Positions 19,428-29,910 of a stretch of 64,000 nucleotides of DNA are shown here, piece after piece. A program made the position numbers and the translations under genes. The stretch lies in contig BBOA01000002.1 in the NCBI GenBank assembly GCA_001485295.1, positions 186,001 through 250,000 of the forward strand, read 5' to 3'. The notes beneath the pieces were generated by a model. The model was not told the origin of the DNA. It made no database searches and was given only the letters and a program-made list of their open reading frames with translations. This DNA comes from Type-B symbiont of Plautia stali (GTDB lineage Bacteria > Pseudomonadota > Gammaproteobacteria > Enterobacterales > Enterobacteriaceae). How positions within the stretch are numbered: the first letter of the stretch is position 1; each line of letters opens with the position of its first letter.

Positions 19428-20358
19428 ATGATGAAAGGTAAAAAAACCTGCTACTGGCGCTATCGCTGGCGACAACGATGCTGCTATCGCATGGCGTAGC
19501 AGCCGCTGAGCATAAGACCTGCGGCCGCGTTCCGCTCAGCGTCTGCCCGACGCCATTCGATAACGCCCTGCCGGATCCCAAAACTATACTCAGCTGGGAT
19601 CAATAGGAACGCGTGATGGGCTTTCGCAACGGCTACCCAACTATCCCGCCGACATTTTCCGTTACGACGCGGCGCGGCTGCCGCTGCTGGCGCGACAGCC
19701 GCTCGGCGAGATCAGCTATCAGGTTAACGGCCGGCGCTATACCATGGCTGACTATCTATAACGCCAGAACGTCGCGGGCATGCTAGTTCTGAAGAACGGC
19801 TAGATCGCCTACAAATATCTGGTGCACGGCAACAGCGACAGCACGCTCTGGACCTCGCGCTTGGTAGGGAAATCGGTGGTCTCTACCCTAAGCGATGGCG
19901 TCTGGCACGCCTATCAGCCCGGCAAACATGACGTCGGCGCGCACGGCTTCAACGCCACGCTCGAGAACTGGGGACGCTTCGGCGAGTTTGTGCTGCATGA
20001 ATGCCGCCTGCCGAACGGCGATAAAACGCTGCCGGACGGCTGGCTGAAGCTTGTCCCCAGCTGGACGCAGTAGCAAGGCTCTGTTTCCGCCGCTCATCCG
20101 TAGGGCCTTTACAGCTTCCTGTGGAAGAATAACGAGGTGCCAGCAAATGCGAAAAACGTCGAGCCTGCGCCGGAACAGTCGCTGGAGGGATCGCTCTAGG
20201 CGCTTAGCATCTATGGTCAAGTGATTATGGTCAATCCCACCGAGCAGCTGGTAATTGTGCAGTGGTCGACCTGGCCGCAGGCAGAGCCTTCATTTAGCGC
20301 CCAGCCGCTGGAAGCGTCGCTGACGTATAGCGCAATTGCGCAACAGCTGCGCGAGTGA
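19428..20358 (+). pseudogene. Serine hydrolase (beta-lactamase / 6-aminohexanoate hydrolase-like), broken
   Basis: The N-terminal signal region is out of frame. The clean middle reads IAYKYLVHGNSDSTLWTSRL, then VGKSVVSTLSDGVWHAY (the SxxK nucleophile motif would lie in this stretch), ENWGRFGEFVLHECRLPNG and LPDGWLK. The end reads QVIMVNPTEQLVIVQWSTWP. This is the class C beta-lactamase-like serine hydrolase fold. Four or more amber stops interrupt it. Confidence 0.75.
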
Positions 20359-20419
20359 GAGGAGATGAAGATGCGGCGCGCATCGCTAACCTCACCCGCT
20401 GGCCGGCGAAGCCGCAAGG

Positions 20420-21019
20420 ATCTCGCAACGCTTATCTAACAAAGATCCACCGAGGCGCGATTGCCTTTATCCCAGCCGCGACGCGTGGTCAGCAGGATAA
20501 ATCCCTTTTCTCCCGAGAAAGTGGTAGATACCAGTGCCATGCCATAGTCCGCCAGCTACGGCGACGACAGATGAAAATGGCGCGCCACCGAGGTGATGGG
20601 ATAGATCCCCATCGCCGTCGGCTGCATGTAACGGTCGCCACTGCTCACCAATGAAGGGCCGCTCCGCCTGCAGTTGGCGGTGCACATCTTCCCGCAGATA
20701 GGTCAGATAAATATACAGCTGGTTCTGGCTGCTTCTCCAAGCTGAGTTGATCGCCAGACCCAGCCTGTCGTCAGGAACGGCGGCGCCATAGGCCGTCATC
20801 AGGCGATAGCGCATTAGCCAATGCATAGCCGAAGTAGTCGATGCGACCCTCGCGCGATAACGCGATGCTCTCAATACCGGACATCGCCAAGTTCGGCACC
20901 AAGATAAAATAGTATGGGTAGCGGGGATTATGCAGGATGCTGAAGCCCTGCTCTTTGCTCTGCGGCTGATAGATTTGCTGACATGGCGCCGGGTCGCGCC
21001 GGTAATGGTAGTTGGTCAT
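20420..21019 (-). pseudogene. cdh: cdh-like CDP-diacylglycerol pyrophosphatase, broken
   Basis: Frames with PCQQIYQPQSKEQGFSILHN, SGIESIALS, YFGYALANALSPDDG and VPDDRLGLAINSAWRSSQNQ match CDP-diacylglycerol pyrophosphatase (Cdh), a HIT-superfamily hydrolase. The active-site HxHxH block reads LYIYLTY, so both catalytic histidines have become tyrosine (C to T in each codon). At least one frameshift is present. A hydrophobic N-terminal anchor is not seen. Confidence 0.7.
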
Positions 21020-21291
21020 ACAGAGATCCTATGTAACCATCCATAGCGCATCCGCCCGGCAGCCAGAGCCACCGCAGAAAGAATCAGCTCTTGAAACAAC
21101 CCTAATCGCATACGGTCAGCCGGTTATCGCTCAGCATAACGCTGACAGCTCTTTATAAAGCCCGTTTATGCTGTCAGACCACAGAACATTATTTTTCTCT
21201 TGATGTTAACTCAGGCTGAGCTGGTTGGATCGTTCTTTCTTAAAAGAATAAACGGGATGCGGCCCTATCTCGTTTAATCATGGCCTAGTTA

Positions 21292-21420
21292 CTAATTCAC
21301 TGGGCTCACCGAGCCGTGGTACTGCTGCTTGATAAACTTTGCCACCTGCGGCGAAGCGAGATCCTTCGCCAGCTCCTTGATGCGCGGATCGTTCGTCAAC
21401 TTCAGATGGAGGAGATTAAG
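21292..21420 (-). pseudogene. NlpA/MetQ-type lipoprotein C-terminal fragment
   Basis: A short frame LTNDPRIKELAKDLASPQVA KFIKQQYHGSVSPVN (shown here as NDPRIKELAKDL, VAKFIKQQYHGSV) matches the end of NlpA/MetQ-family methionine-binding lipoproteins. The rest of the gene is gone. Confidence 0.6.
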
Positions 21421-21583
21421 CTGTTTTATCTGTAATTTACATTTTAATTTTAGCTATAATTCTGGAGAATATCGGGCGCGGCCCACTTCTAACCGATCAG
21501 CTAGGCGTAACAAGCTGGCTGTATAGACTTGCGTCCAAAAATGGCGTAGCCAGTGAAACACATCAAATCTCAGATTGAGATGA

Positions 21584-21621
21584 ATGGAAGGTGTAACCGA
21601 TCATGGAAGGTGTAACCGATC
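21584..21621 (+). repeat. 19-bp tandem direct repeat, two copies
   Basis: ATGGAAGGTGTAACCGATC occurs twice in a row without change, at the left edge of the AT-rich segment that ends at leuX. Such short duplications can arise by slippage or mark a former insertion edge; origin unknown. Confidence 0.85.
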
Positions 21622-22619
21622 ATCGAAACCTGAATATCATTGTGCCAAGTTAGGACGTGTGTCCGATGTAGCACAATCAATAATAGCTCGGTGGGCGACA
21701 ACCGAGCAGGAGCAAACGATCTTAATTACTTTAAAGAAGGGATGTTTAAAGAAAAAACAATTCTGTAATTACTAATAATGATCTATTAGATTAAACCTAA
21801 GCTTTGACATAGATAGCTAATCCGGTCTTTAGTTCAGCAATACAGAGGTTAAATGCGTTTTTAGACATACAAAATTTTTGTGCTCGTTCCCTACCGTAGG
21901 GAACATTCAAAATGATAAACTCAGCATCGGAAAACTCATAGTCTTGGCCATCAGATTTGCTTCCAACAACCAATGCTGCATGGCAGGCATAACGTAACAG
22001 AGCAGAATCGCCTCATGAAATGTGAGAGCGTTTCAAAGGTATATTACGGACTTCAGGATATTGAAAAATGTAATAGTAGATAGTTTGGATAAAAGCAATT
22101 TGGGGTACCGCTACTTTTTTAAGCTTTCCAAAACTTTGGCGAGTGCCTAAATTCACTATACCGCCTAAGAAATAAAATGTAATAGAAGCTATAAAGCCAC
22201 GTTGGTGGTACTAACAATAAGCGGAGCGTAGCGACTTCATCTGTCAGAGTGACATACCTTATCAGGATAACCGTGTACCCTTGCGGGAGCGTGGCTGAAA
22301 CGCTGACGGAGCCGGATCTATAGCTACTGGTAATTACCATCATAAACCTGTTTAGGGGCTGAATTACGCCTCACATAGGGCTTAAATTCGTGCGACCAAA
22401 CTGTTTTGGGATGGTTTAGATACGTGGGCTGTGTCATAGCTTTCAAGTTGAAAACTGTACGTGTTTGAAGCTTGGAACTACATGCCGCTATGAAAAGTAT
22501 TCCCTGATCTGCCACTACTAAATACAGCGGCAATTTCTGGTGAGAATTTAGATCGTTTCTTCATGCAAAAGAGATAGATTTTTTGTATCTAACTTATTGA
22601 AAAGTAATAAAAAACTGAA
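21622..22619. mobile_element. AT-rich island remnant beside leuX
   Basis: About 1 kb is clearly more AT-rich than both flanks and has no similarity I recognise to core genes. It directly abuts the 3' end of the leuX tRNA gene, a classic integration site for genomic islands and prophages in enterobacteria. No integrase is readable, so the element has been mostly deleted. One degraded reading frame (separate entry) lies inside. Confidence 0.5.
21797..22112 (-). pseudogene. Unrecognised protein remnant in the leuX island
   Basis: A frame of about 105 codons with a single internal TGA reads VAVPQIAFIQTIYYYIFQYP, PLKRSH, then ALVVGSKSDGQDYEFSDAEF, IILNVPYGRERAQKF and SKNAFNLCIAELKTGLAIYV. It looks like real protein but I do not recognise the family. 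Its AT-rich codon use differs from neighbours, consistent with acquired DNA. Confidence 0.4.
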
Positions 22620-22701
22620 TGCCGAAGGCCGGACTCGAACCGGCACGTATTTCTACGGTTGATTTTGAATCAACTGCGTCTACCGATTTCGCCACTCCGG
22701 C
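22620..22701 (-). tRNA. leuX: tRNA-Leu(CAA), leuX, without encoded CCA
   Basis: The 82-base tRNA body nearly equals E. coli leuX: GTTGATTCAAAATCAAC anticodon arm with CAA, variable arm CGTAGAAATACG, T-loop GGTTCGAGTCC, acceptor GCCGGAG pairing with CTTCGGC (one G-U). The discriminator A is followed by TTCAG, not CCA. E. coli leuX encodes CCA. The 3' end abuts the AT-rich island, so recombination at this attachment site probably replaced the end. The tRNA could still work if CCA is added after transcription. Confidence 0.92.
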
Positions 22702-22857
22702 ACGGAAGGGTATGCGGAAAACGTTGAGGATTATACCGTTACCCACCAGCGGCGCAACCGAAATCGCGCCATGCCGGAACTTTACCACCTCAAATTCCTC
22801 TTAGCAAAAATGGCGCAGCAACTCACCGCGCACAGGTCGAACATAAACGAGGTTGAG

Positions 22858-23365
22858 ATGAATAAAGCCATACAACGTACGATTTTGGGGATGGGGTTCA
22901 GCGCGCTGCTGCTGGCGGGCAGCGCATCGGCGGCAAGCTGGCAGGATCAGCTGAGCAGCTCAGTCAGCAGCAGCAATAGCAGCGCTACTAACAGCAACGT
23001 GCAGAACGGCGTGCTATGCATTAGCGCGTTAAGCGGGCTGCTCAACGGCGGCGACAAAGCGGTTAGCTCAAACAGCATGACCAACGCTGCAGGCGTGATG
23101 CAGTAATGCATGCAGCACAACGTAGTGGATAACAACGTGAAGTCGGTGAAAGAGCAGGTGCTGGACAAGCTCGGCCTGAGCAGCAAGACAGCGCAGACGC
23201 AGAACACCGACTGTCAGCAGGGCATCGCCGGCCTGCTTAACACCGCAACGGCCAGCAGCTGAACCTGCAGATCCTGTCGCAAATGGCGCTGGGCGCGCTC
23301 GACAGCGCTTACGGGCTAGATCGCGCTGAATTACATTAATTTCAACGCCAGCAGCGCTGGCTGCT
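22858..23365 (+). pseudogene. yjjA: yjjA (DUF2501) periplasmic protein, broken
   Basis: Starts MNKAIQRTILGMGFSALLLA with a signal peptide ending SASA, then a Ser/Asn-rich stretch and ISALSGLLNGGDKAVSSNSM, TNAAGVMQ-stop-CMQHNVVDNN, KEQVLDKLGLSS. This matches E. coli YjjA (DUF2501), in which NAAGVMEYC is conserved, so the stop replaces tyrosine. Frameshifts follow. The family has no known function. Confidence 0.75.
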
Positions 23366-23433
23366 GATCGCCCCATATTTTTCTGCGCGCCCTGAGGCTA
23401 TAGTGAGGTTTTGCACTACAAAGGACAGCACGC

Positions 23434-24069
23434 ATGAAAGGCATCAACATTGCGATTTACTTCGATCCCGATCTCATTTTCGCGACCGTGCATCAGCCCG
23501 ACGGCAGCTATCTCAGCAAAAACTTTCAGTACGACGACGCAGTGATTGAAGAGATCTATCAGTGGCTGGAACAGTTCATGCCGAATCGCACCCATATTTG
23601 CCTGCTTGAGCATGACACCACCGATATCCTCGCCGATGAACTGGTAGATAACGGCTATCACGTCCATCGCGTCAGCACCCATCTGATGCTGGAGTGGTTC
23701 ACCTCCTCGCCACGCGCCACGCCGGACGGCACGCCGGTGCGCGCGCTGCTGCGCTATCTGGAAGAGGAGAGGCCGGAAGAGTATGTGTCGCGCACGCCGC
23801 AGATCGAGGCGCTGCTCGATATGTTCGACGATCTCGACGCGCTGGAAGAGGTGGAAGAAGAGGACGACGAAGACAACCTGCCGGATGACGTACTGCGCCT
23901 AGTGAAGCAAAAAAAGATCACCGCGCTCGCCGCCGCGCAGAGCCTGATCCCGGAGCTAAACGAACGCATCCGCGAGCATCTGATGCACTATCCAGAGCTG
24001 ATGACGCCCGAGCTGCTGGAAGATTTTTTCCCGGAGCTGCTGGAAGCGATGGAGCGACCCAAGCACTAA
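23434..24069 (+). CDS. Intact acidic protein of unknown function, possible RNase H-like N-terminal domain
   Basis: 211 residues, no interruption, preceded by an AAAGGAC site. I do not recognise a characterised family. Residues 1-90 alternate strands and helices ([64 protein letters not shown]), an order that resembles the RNase H-like N-terminal domain of IS110-type transposases. The first catalytic Asp position is Tyr, the Glu (LLEH) is kept. Residues about 138-153 are very acidic ([15 protein letters not shown]). The rest is helical, ending [13 protein letters not shown]. It stands alone among pseudogenes, which suggests selection. No transposase function is implied. Confidence 0.8.
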   Translation: MKGINIAIYFDPDLIFATVHQPDGSYLSKNFQYDDAVIEEIYQWLEQFMPNRTHICLLEHDTTDILADELVDNGYHVHRVSTHLMLEWFTSSPRATPDGTPVRALLRYLEEERPEEYVSRTPQIEALLDMFDDLDALEEVEEEDDEDNLPDDVLRLVKQKKITALAAAQSLIPELNERIREHLMHYPELMTPELLEDFFPELLEAMERPKH

Positions 24070-24102
24070 CTCTTCCCGACCACGCAACGAAAGAGGATGC
24101 AT

Positions 24103-24590
24103 ATGGAGGCGTTATTAGAAGCGGTGGAATTAGGGCTGATGTGCTGCCGTTGCTCGCTAACCCGTTCACCACCGTTGCGCTGTTTTTATGGCTGGCGGGC
24201 GAGATGAACTTCAGCGAGTGGAACCGCCAAGCGCTGAAGGCCTCTTTCTATTTCTATGTGTTCGCCATTATGATGGTGGCCTAGTACGCGGGCAACACGG
24301 TGCTCAATACCTTCGGCATCTCCATTCCCGGCCTACGTATCACGGGCGGGCTGATCGTCGCCTTTACTGTTTCCCGCGCAGCCGGTCGGCCACTCGGTGG
24401 AGGCGCAGCACAAGCAGGATGAGCTAGAGCGCAGTGACGCGCGTCAGGAGCCGGTCAATATCGCCTTTATGTCGATGGCGATGCCCAGCACCACTGGACA
24501 CGGCACCATCGCGATGATCATCAGTTCCGCCTCGACGGTAAAAAGCGGCGTCAGCTTTCCCGCGTGGGTTATCGCCGTCGTGAAGATAGC
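24103..24590 (+). pseudogene. MarC/YhgN-family membrane protein, broken
   Basis: The frames give [47 protein letters not shown] and TIAMIISSASTVKSG. This is the MarC (NAAT) family of six-helix inner-membrane proteins with unclear function. Amber stop, frameshifts and a missing C-terminus. Confidence 0.8.
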
Positions 24591-24923
24591 GTCAGCATGC
24601 ACGTTGAACGGACCCTGCATATAGATCTCGTCGCCGAACTCGCTGGTCTACAGCTGCTGGTCGATAAAGTTCGGCACGTTAGTTTCCAGCGCGCCAGGCG
24701 CTTTACCTTTGCCGCCTGCCGGGATCAGGCGATCGGTCGCTGCGAGAATAAACTGCTACTCGTTCACGCTGAAAAAACCCGGTTTATAGTCGTCCAGTTC
24801 TGGCGTGGCCATTTCAGCTGCCTGCGCCGCAGTCAGCCCTTTTAACACTAGGTAACTTAATGGCAATTCCAGTGAAAATCCGAGCAAAAAATTTCGTCTA
24901 GTAGTAGTTTTTTCAAGAAGCAT
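24577..24923 (-). pseudogene. Gluconate 2-dehydrogenase subunit 3 family, truncated
   Basis: Starts MLLEKTTTRRNFLLGFSLEL, a twin-arginine signal, then FFSVNE-stop-QFILAATDRLIPAGG and ALETNVPNFIDQQL. This is the small (gamma) subunit of membrane-bound gluconate/2-ketogluconate dehydrogenases. The internal amber and loss of the C-terminus where it meets the MarC remnant show it is dead. The large and cytochrome subunits are not in the window. Confidence 0.75.
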
Positions 24924-25116
24924 AGCCGTACGACTCTCGCTCGCTGTAAAAGTAATATGTTTGTTAAACAAAAATCTTATCGGTTAATAACGCGGCAATA
25001 TTAGGGATATAGATATGTCGAAATATAAAATAGAAGTACAAATGTGTTTTAATGAAAAATTATTATTGTTTTATTGGATGGTTACGAGAGGGTAACAGCT
25101 GTTGTAGGAGGAAATT

Positions 25117-25194
25117 TTGTTTAAAACCGCACAAAGTTTCTTGTATATAACCAGAAACCTTGTGCGCCAACCCGATTTTATTTGCTTAAAGTGA
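25117..25194 (+). CDS. Possible 25-residue peptide, weak
   Basis: A TTG start 5 bases after a GGAGG sequence opens 25 codons (LFKTAQSFLYITRNL..., ending ICLK). The frame runs through the inverted repeat, so the match may be chance. No homologue recognised. Confidence 0.15.
   Translation: MFKTAQSFLYITRNLVRQPDFICLK
25129..25165. repeat. Imperfect inverted repeat, 13-base arms
   Basis: GCACAAAGTTTCT and AGAAACCTTGTGC pair with a single mismatch around an 11-base AT-rich loop. No T-run follows, so it is not a standard terminator; it could be an operator or RNA hairpin. Confidence 0.6.
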
Positions 25195-25480
25195 CAGTTG
25201 CCCAAAATAATCAATGAAAAAACATACTTCCATACAAGAGAATTATTCTTATTGGAAATATAATATTAACTTATTAACAGCAGCAATGAAATATTGCTGA
25301 AAATGTGATCGCTATTGAGCAAAAATCTTATTTTTTCGTTAGCATGGAATAATGAATTTATATCGTTAATCGCACCGGAAACAGAGAAGATTTTTTTTGC
25401 AAAGCTCATAACAAAGCGGCATTTTGCTCTAGCGCCGCGCCAGATAAAGTAAGTTTATCAACTACTCAGGATAAACCTCT

Positions 25481-26977
25481 ATGCGACGCATTTTGCTTTT
25501 GATGTTGGGCGCGCTGACATTAGCGTACGCCAGCACGCCGAAAGTTATGCTGGTTATCGCCGTGTCGCTCGACGGCATAATTATTTTCGATCCGGCGGAG
25601 AGCTTTGAAACGGTCAGCAATAGCAGCCTGCGTAATATTTATTAGACGCTGGTGGAGCCGAATCAGGACGACCCGCACAGCCTGCTCTTCAACCTCAATC
25701 CCAATGCCCATTTCGTTAGCGGCAATCCGGTGACCGCATAGGATGTGGTCTTCTCTCTGACGCGCGCGTTAAAACTCAATAAAGTGCCCTCTTTATATCC
25801 TCGGCGAATTCGGCTGGACGCCGGACAATATCGACAGCCAGTTTACGGTGGTTAACGAACATCAGCTGGAGCTCCGCTGGCCGGCGCTAATCGGCCAAGA
25901 TCTGGCGCTGTGCCTGCTGACCGCGCCGGTCGGCTCGGTGGTCGACAGCAAAACCGCGCGGCAGCATGCCAGCAACAATGACATCGGCAACGGCTGGCTC
26001 AAAACTCATTCGGCGGGCAGAGCGGCGCCTTCTCTATCAAGCAGTTTGTGCCGCTGCAGGCGCTGGTGCTGGAGGCCAACCCGCACGCTACACCGCTGCC
26101 GCACCTGAAGCACTTGCTGCTCAAGGACGTCGCCGATCCGGGCTACTGGTGCCGCAGGGCAATGTAGATGTCGCCTATCAGCTCGGTCCCGATCAGACCA
26201 TCGGCGCTGAAGAGTGATGCTAATGTGCGTATCGACGCTTTCCCGTCGAGTTTGGTATACTAACCTTGGCTTCAATACTAAAGACGCGAAGCAGCCCACG
26301 CTCGGCAATCCGGCGCTGTGGCTGGTGGACTATGACAGTATCGCTAACCGTCTACTGAAAGGTTAGTACCGCATTCATCAGAGTTTTTTGCCGGACGGCT
26401 TTGACGGCGCGCTGAACACCACCTAGTTCCACTACGACTACGACGGCGAAAAGGCCAAAGCGGTTTTGCAGCGCGGTGGCATCGCGCAGAGCGCCCATAT
26501 TGCTCTGACGGTGGTCAATCAGCCGCTCTATATCGACGTGGTGCAGGCACTGCAGTCGAGCTTCGCTAAAGCAGACGTCAACCTAGATATTCAGCCGGTG
26601 GCGGAGTTGGAGCTGTGGAGCAAGATGCGCGGGCGCGACTTCCAGTCGCTCTTTATCTACTGGGGTGCGGACTACATCGACCCGAACACCAACGCCAGCG
26701 ACTTCGCCTATAACGTGCCGAGCGGCTCGCAAACCTTGGTGTGGTGCGTCCGGCTGGGAGTTCCCCGAACTGAGCGCAGAAACGCGCAAGGCAGCGAGCG
26801 AAAGCGATGCCACGCAGCGGCGCGCGCTCTAAACACATTTGCAGACCGAACTGCAACAGAACTCGTCGTTCGTCACCATTTTGCAGGGCGCGCAGCAGGT
26901 AACGGAGCGCAAAAACTTCAGCAATGCGAAACAGGGTATCGGCGTCAGCATGCTACTGCTATGAGGTGCAGCAGTAA
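25481..26977 (+). pseudogene. Peptide/opine ABC substrate-binding protein (SBP family 5), broken
   Basis: Signal peptide MRRILLLMLGALTLAYA, then IIIFDPAESFETVSNSSLRN with amber stops, FSLTRALKLNKVPS, and in later frames GAFSIKQFVPLQALVLEANP, QAHIALTVVNQPLYIDVVQA, LQSSFAKADVNLDIQPV and QSLFIYWGADYIDPNTNASD. This is a family 5 periplasmic binding protein (DppA/OppA type). Multiple stops and frameshifts. No permease or ATPase genes follow. Confidence 0.8.
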
Positions 26978-27075
26978 CAGAGGCGCGCGCTGTCTATGCA
27001 CGGCGCGCCATTTCCTCTGCTTCTCCTGCGCCGCTTGCTATTCTTCAGACAAGAGCCTTTGCCCAGAGAAACGCC

Positions 27076-28530
27076 ATGACCGCCCCGCTGATTATTGCCC
27101 AGACGCCCGATGTGAAACTTTACCTACTGCCCGCGATGTCGAATCGTCAAGGGTTGATCACCGGCGCGACCGGCACCGATAAAACCGTGACGCTGCAAAA
27201 GCTAGAGGAATCTTTCTCCGCTATCGGCGTGCCGGTGTTTATAGCGGACGTGAAAGGCGATCTCACCGGCATCGCGGCGCAAGGCGAAGATCGGCGTGAC
27301 CGACTGGCAGCCGCAGTGCAATCCGGTGATGCTGTAGGATATCTTCGGCGAACAGGGTCATCCGGTGCCGCGCCACCGTCTCCGACCTAGGCCCGCTATT
27401 GATAGCGCGCCTGCTGAATCTCAACGAGATCCAGAGTAGTGTGCTGCAGATTATCTTTCGCGTCGCCGACGATTAGGGACTGCTGCTGCCGACTTCAAAG
27501 ATCTGCGCGCGATGGCGCAGTATATTGGTGACAACGCTAAAGCTTCCAGACGCAGTGCGGCAATATTAATAGCGCGTCGGTGGGCGCCATTTAGCACGGG
27601 CTGCTGGCGCTGAAGCAGCGAGGCGGAGCACTTCTTCGGCGAGCCGATGCTTGATATCCGCATATCCGCGACCTGATGCGCGTTGACGCCGACGGCAAAG
27701 GTTTTATCAATATTCTAGCGGCGGACAAGCTCTATCAGCAGCTAAAGTTCTACGCTACCAGCCTGCTGTGGCTACTGTCGGAGTTTTACGAGCATCTGCC
27801 GGAAGCGGGCGATCTAGAGCAGCCGAAGATGGTCTTCTTCTTCGACGAGGCGCACCGCTGTTCAACGACGCGCCGCCGGTCCTGCTAGAGAAGGTGGAAC
27901 AGGTGATACGCCTGATCTGCTAGAAAGGCGTCGGCGTCTGGTTCGTCACCCAGAATCCCGCCGATGTGCTCGGCAACCGTGTGCAGCCCGCGCTACGCGC
28001 CTTTTACGCCGAAGGATCAGAAGGTGGTGAAGAGCGCAGCCGATACCCTGCGCGCCAATCCCGCCATCAATACCGTCGAGGCGATTTAGGCGCTGGGCAC
28101 CGGCGAAGCGCTGATCTCGTTTCTCGATGAAAAAGGCAGCCCATCAGTGGTGGAGCGAACCATGGTGATCGCGCCCGGCTCGCGCATCGGGCCGGTCAAC
28201 CTCGACGAACGCAACGGCCTGATTAGTCACTCGCCGCTAGTGGGCAAATATGACGAGGAGGTCGATCGCGAGTCCGCCTATGAAAAGCTGCATCAGGGCG
28301 TGAAAGGCGCCAGCGAACAGGCTAATGCGTCGCAGGCGAAAGGCAACTAGGTTGAGGTGGACGACGGAATTCTCAGCGGGCTGAAAGAGGTGCTGTTCGG
28401 CCGCACCGGTCTGCGCGGCGGCAACCGTGACAGCATAGTGCAGAGCGTGGGGAAAAGCACGACGCGGCAGATCGCCAACCAGATTATTCGCGGTGCGCTC
28501 GACAGCCTGCTGGGCGGGTGTCGCCGCTAA
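27076..28530 (+). pseudogene. yjgR: yjgR HerA-like ATPase (DUF853), broken
   Basis: Covers E. coli YjgR from start to end: [20 protein letters not shown], a Walker A reading [10 protein letters not shown] (family GATGTGKTVT, Gly to Asp), [64 protein letters not shown]-type block, and a GSLLGG end. Many frameshifts and ambers. yjgR maps near lptFG in E. coli. Biological role of the intact protein is unknown. Confidence 0.88.
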
Positions 28531-28571
28531 GGCGCTTACCGCAGTAGTCGGGTCTCTGCTAAGCTGTAAGC

Positions 28572-29820
28572 ATGGACAAATTATACGAACTTAAACGGAC
28601 AAAACGTCTGGCGCTTGACCTGCTGCTGACCACCACCACCTTTATCACAACCCTTTTTTGCCACCCAACTTCTGGGTCAGCAGCGTCAAGGCGAGCGCTG
28701 AAGCGGAGATGGTCGGCGCGCTGGCCGACTGGTTCGCCGCGTGCCAGTGCCCTTTATCTCACGTCATACGGCGATTATTCCGCGTAATAATAAAGATCGC
28801 ATCGGCGACAATCTTGGCCGCTTTGTGCAGGAGAAGTTTCTCGATACTGATTCTCTGCTGGCACTGATCCGCTGCCACGACTTGGCGCAGTGGTTTAACG
28901 CGCCAAGCAACGCCGACCGTATCGGATATCATCTGCTGCAGGTGATGCGCGGCTTTCTCGATCTCACCGGCGACGCGCGCATTCAGAACTTTATGCGCCG
29001 CGTGGTGCATCGCGCCATCGATAAGGTCGACCTGTCGCAGACCAGCACGGTGCTGCTGGAAAGCCTGACCAAAAACAATCGTCACTAGGAACTGCTCGAC
29101 GCGGCGATCGATCAGCTGCTACGCCTGCTGCACAAGCCTGCCACGCGCGACTTTATCGACATGCAGATTGTACGCTGGGTCTGAAGCACGAGCATCTCAT
29201 TAAGGCGAAGATGCTGCCTACTGAATGGCTGGCCGAGCACAGTGCGGAGCTGGTTGCTAACGCGGTGGATTCGGTGCTTGACGACGTGACGGCGGATCAG
29301 GGTCATGATCGGCGCCTTAGAACTTTAATCGCGCGGTGGATCGGCTGATTGAGAAGCTAAAGCACGATCCAGAGATGGCGGCGAGCGCTGAGGAGATTAA
29401 GCGCTGGATGAAAGAGGACGCCTCGCTGAACCGCTATATCGGCGAGCTGTGGAACGATCTGCGTACCTAGCTGAAAGCCGATCTTAACAGCGACGACTCG
29501 CGCGTGTGGGAGAAAGTGCGCCAAGCGGCACTATGGCTGGGCGAGAACCTAGCGCGCGACGACGCGCTGCGCGCCTCTATAAACTGCCACCTAGAGGACG
29601 CTGCGCGCGCAGCGTTGCCCCGGAGTTCGCCGCCTTTCTGATGCGTCATATCAGCGATACGGTGAAGAGCTGGGACGCGCCCGATATGTCGTAGCAGATC
29701 GGCAAGAATCTGCAGTTTATCCGCATTAACGGCACGCTGGTGGCTGGTGGGGGCCCCATCGGGCTGATCCTCTATCTGCTGTCATAGCTTTCGGCGCTGT
29801 CGCCGCTGCTGGCGCGTTAA
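28572..29820 (+). pseudogene. yjiN: DUF445 membrane protein (YjiN-like), broken
   Basis: Begins [19 protein letters not shown] and continues in changing frames with [87 protein letters not shown], [17 protein letters not shown] and [15 protein letters not shown], ending LSALSPLLAR. This is the DUF445 family (E. coli YjiN). Ambers such as LLS-stop-LSALS suggest CAG to TAG. Confidence 0.82.
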
Positions 29821-29910
29821 AGCCATTCTCAGCTACGGAGAGAACACACTTTTTAAGACGGGCTCTTTCTATACAATTTGTTGGTAAGAGAAGGTTTTGG
29901 CTTCAGACAG

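Larger units (their letters stand above)
24924..25480. other. AT-rich intergenic region
   Basis: About 560 bases, much more AT-rich than average. It contains an imperfect inverted repeat and one possible very short frame (separate entries), but no gene I can recognise. Confidence 0.4.

Noticed and set aside
22119..22533. Two short minus-strand frames in the leuX island
   Set aside because: They have no recognisable motif and no ribosome binding site; kept only as part of the island remnant.
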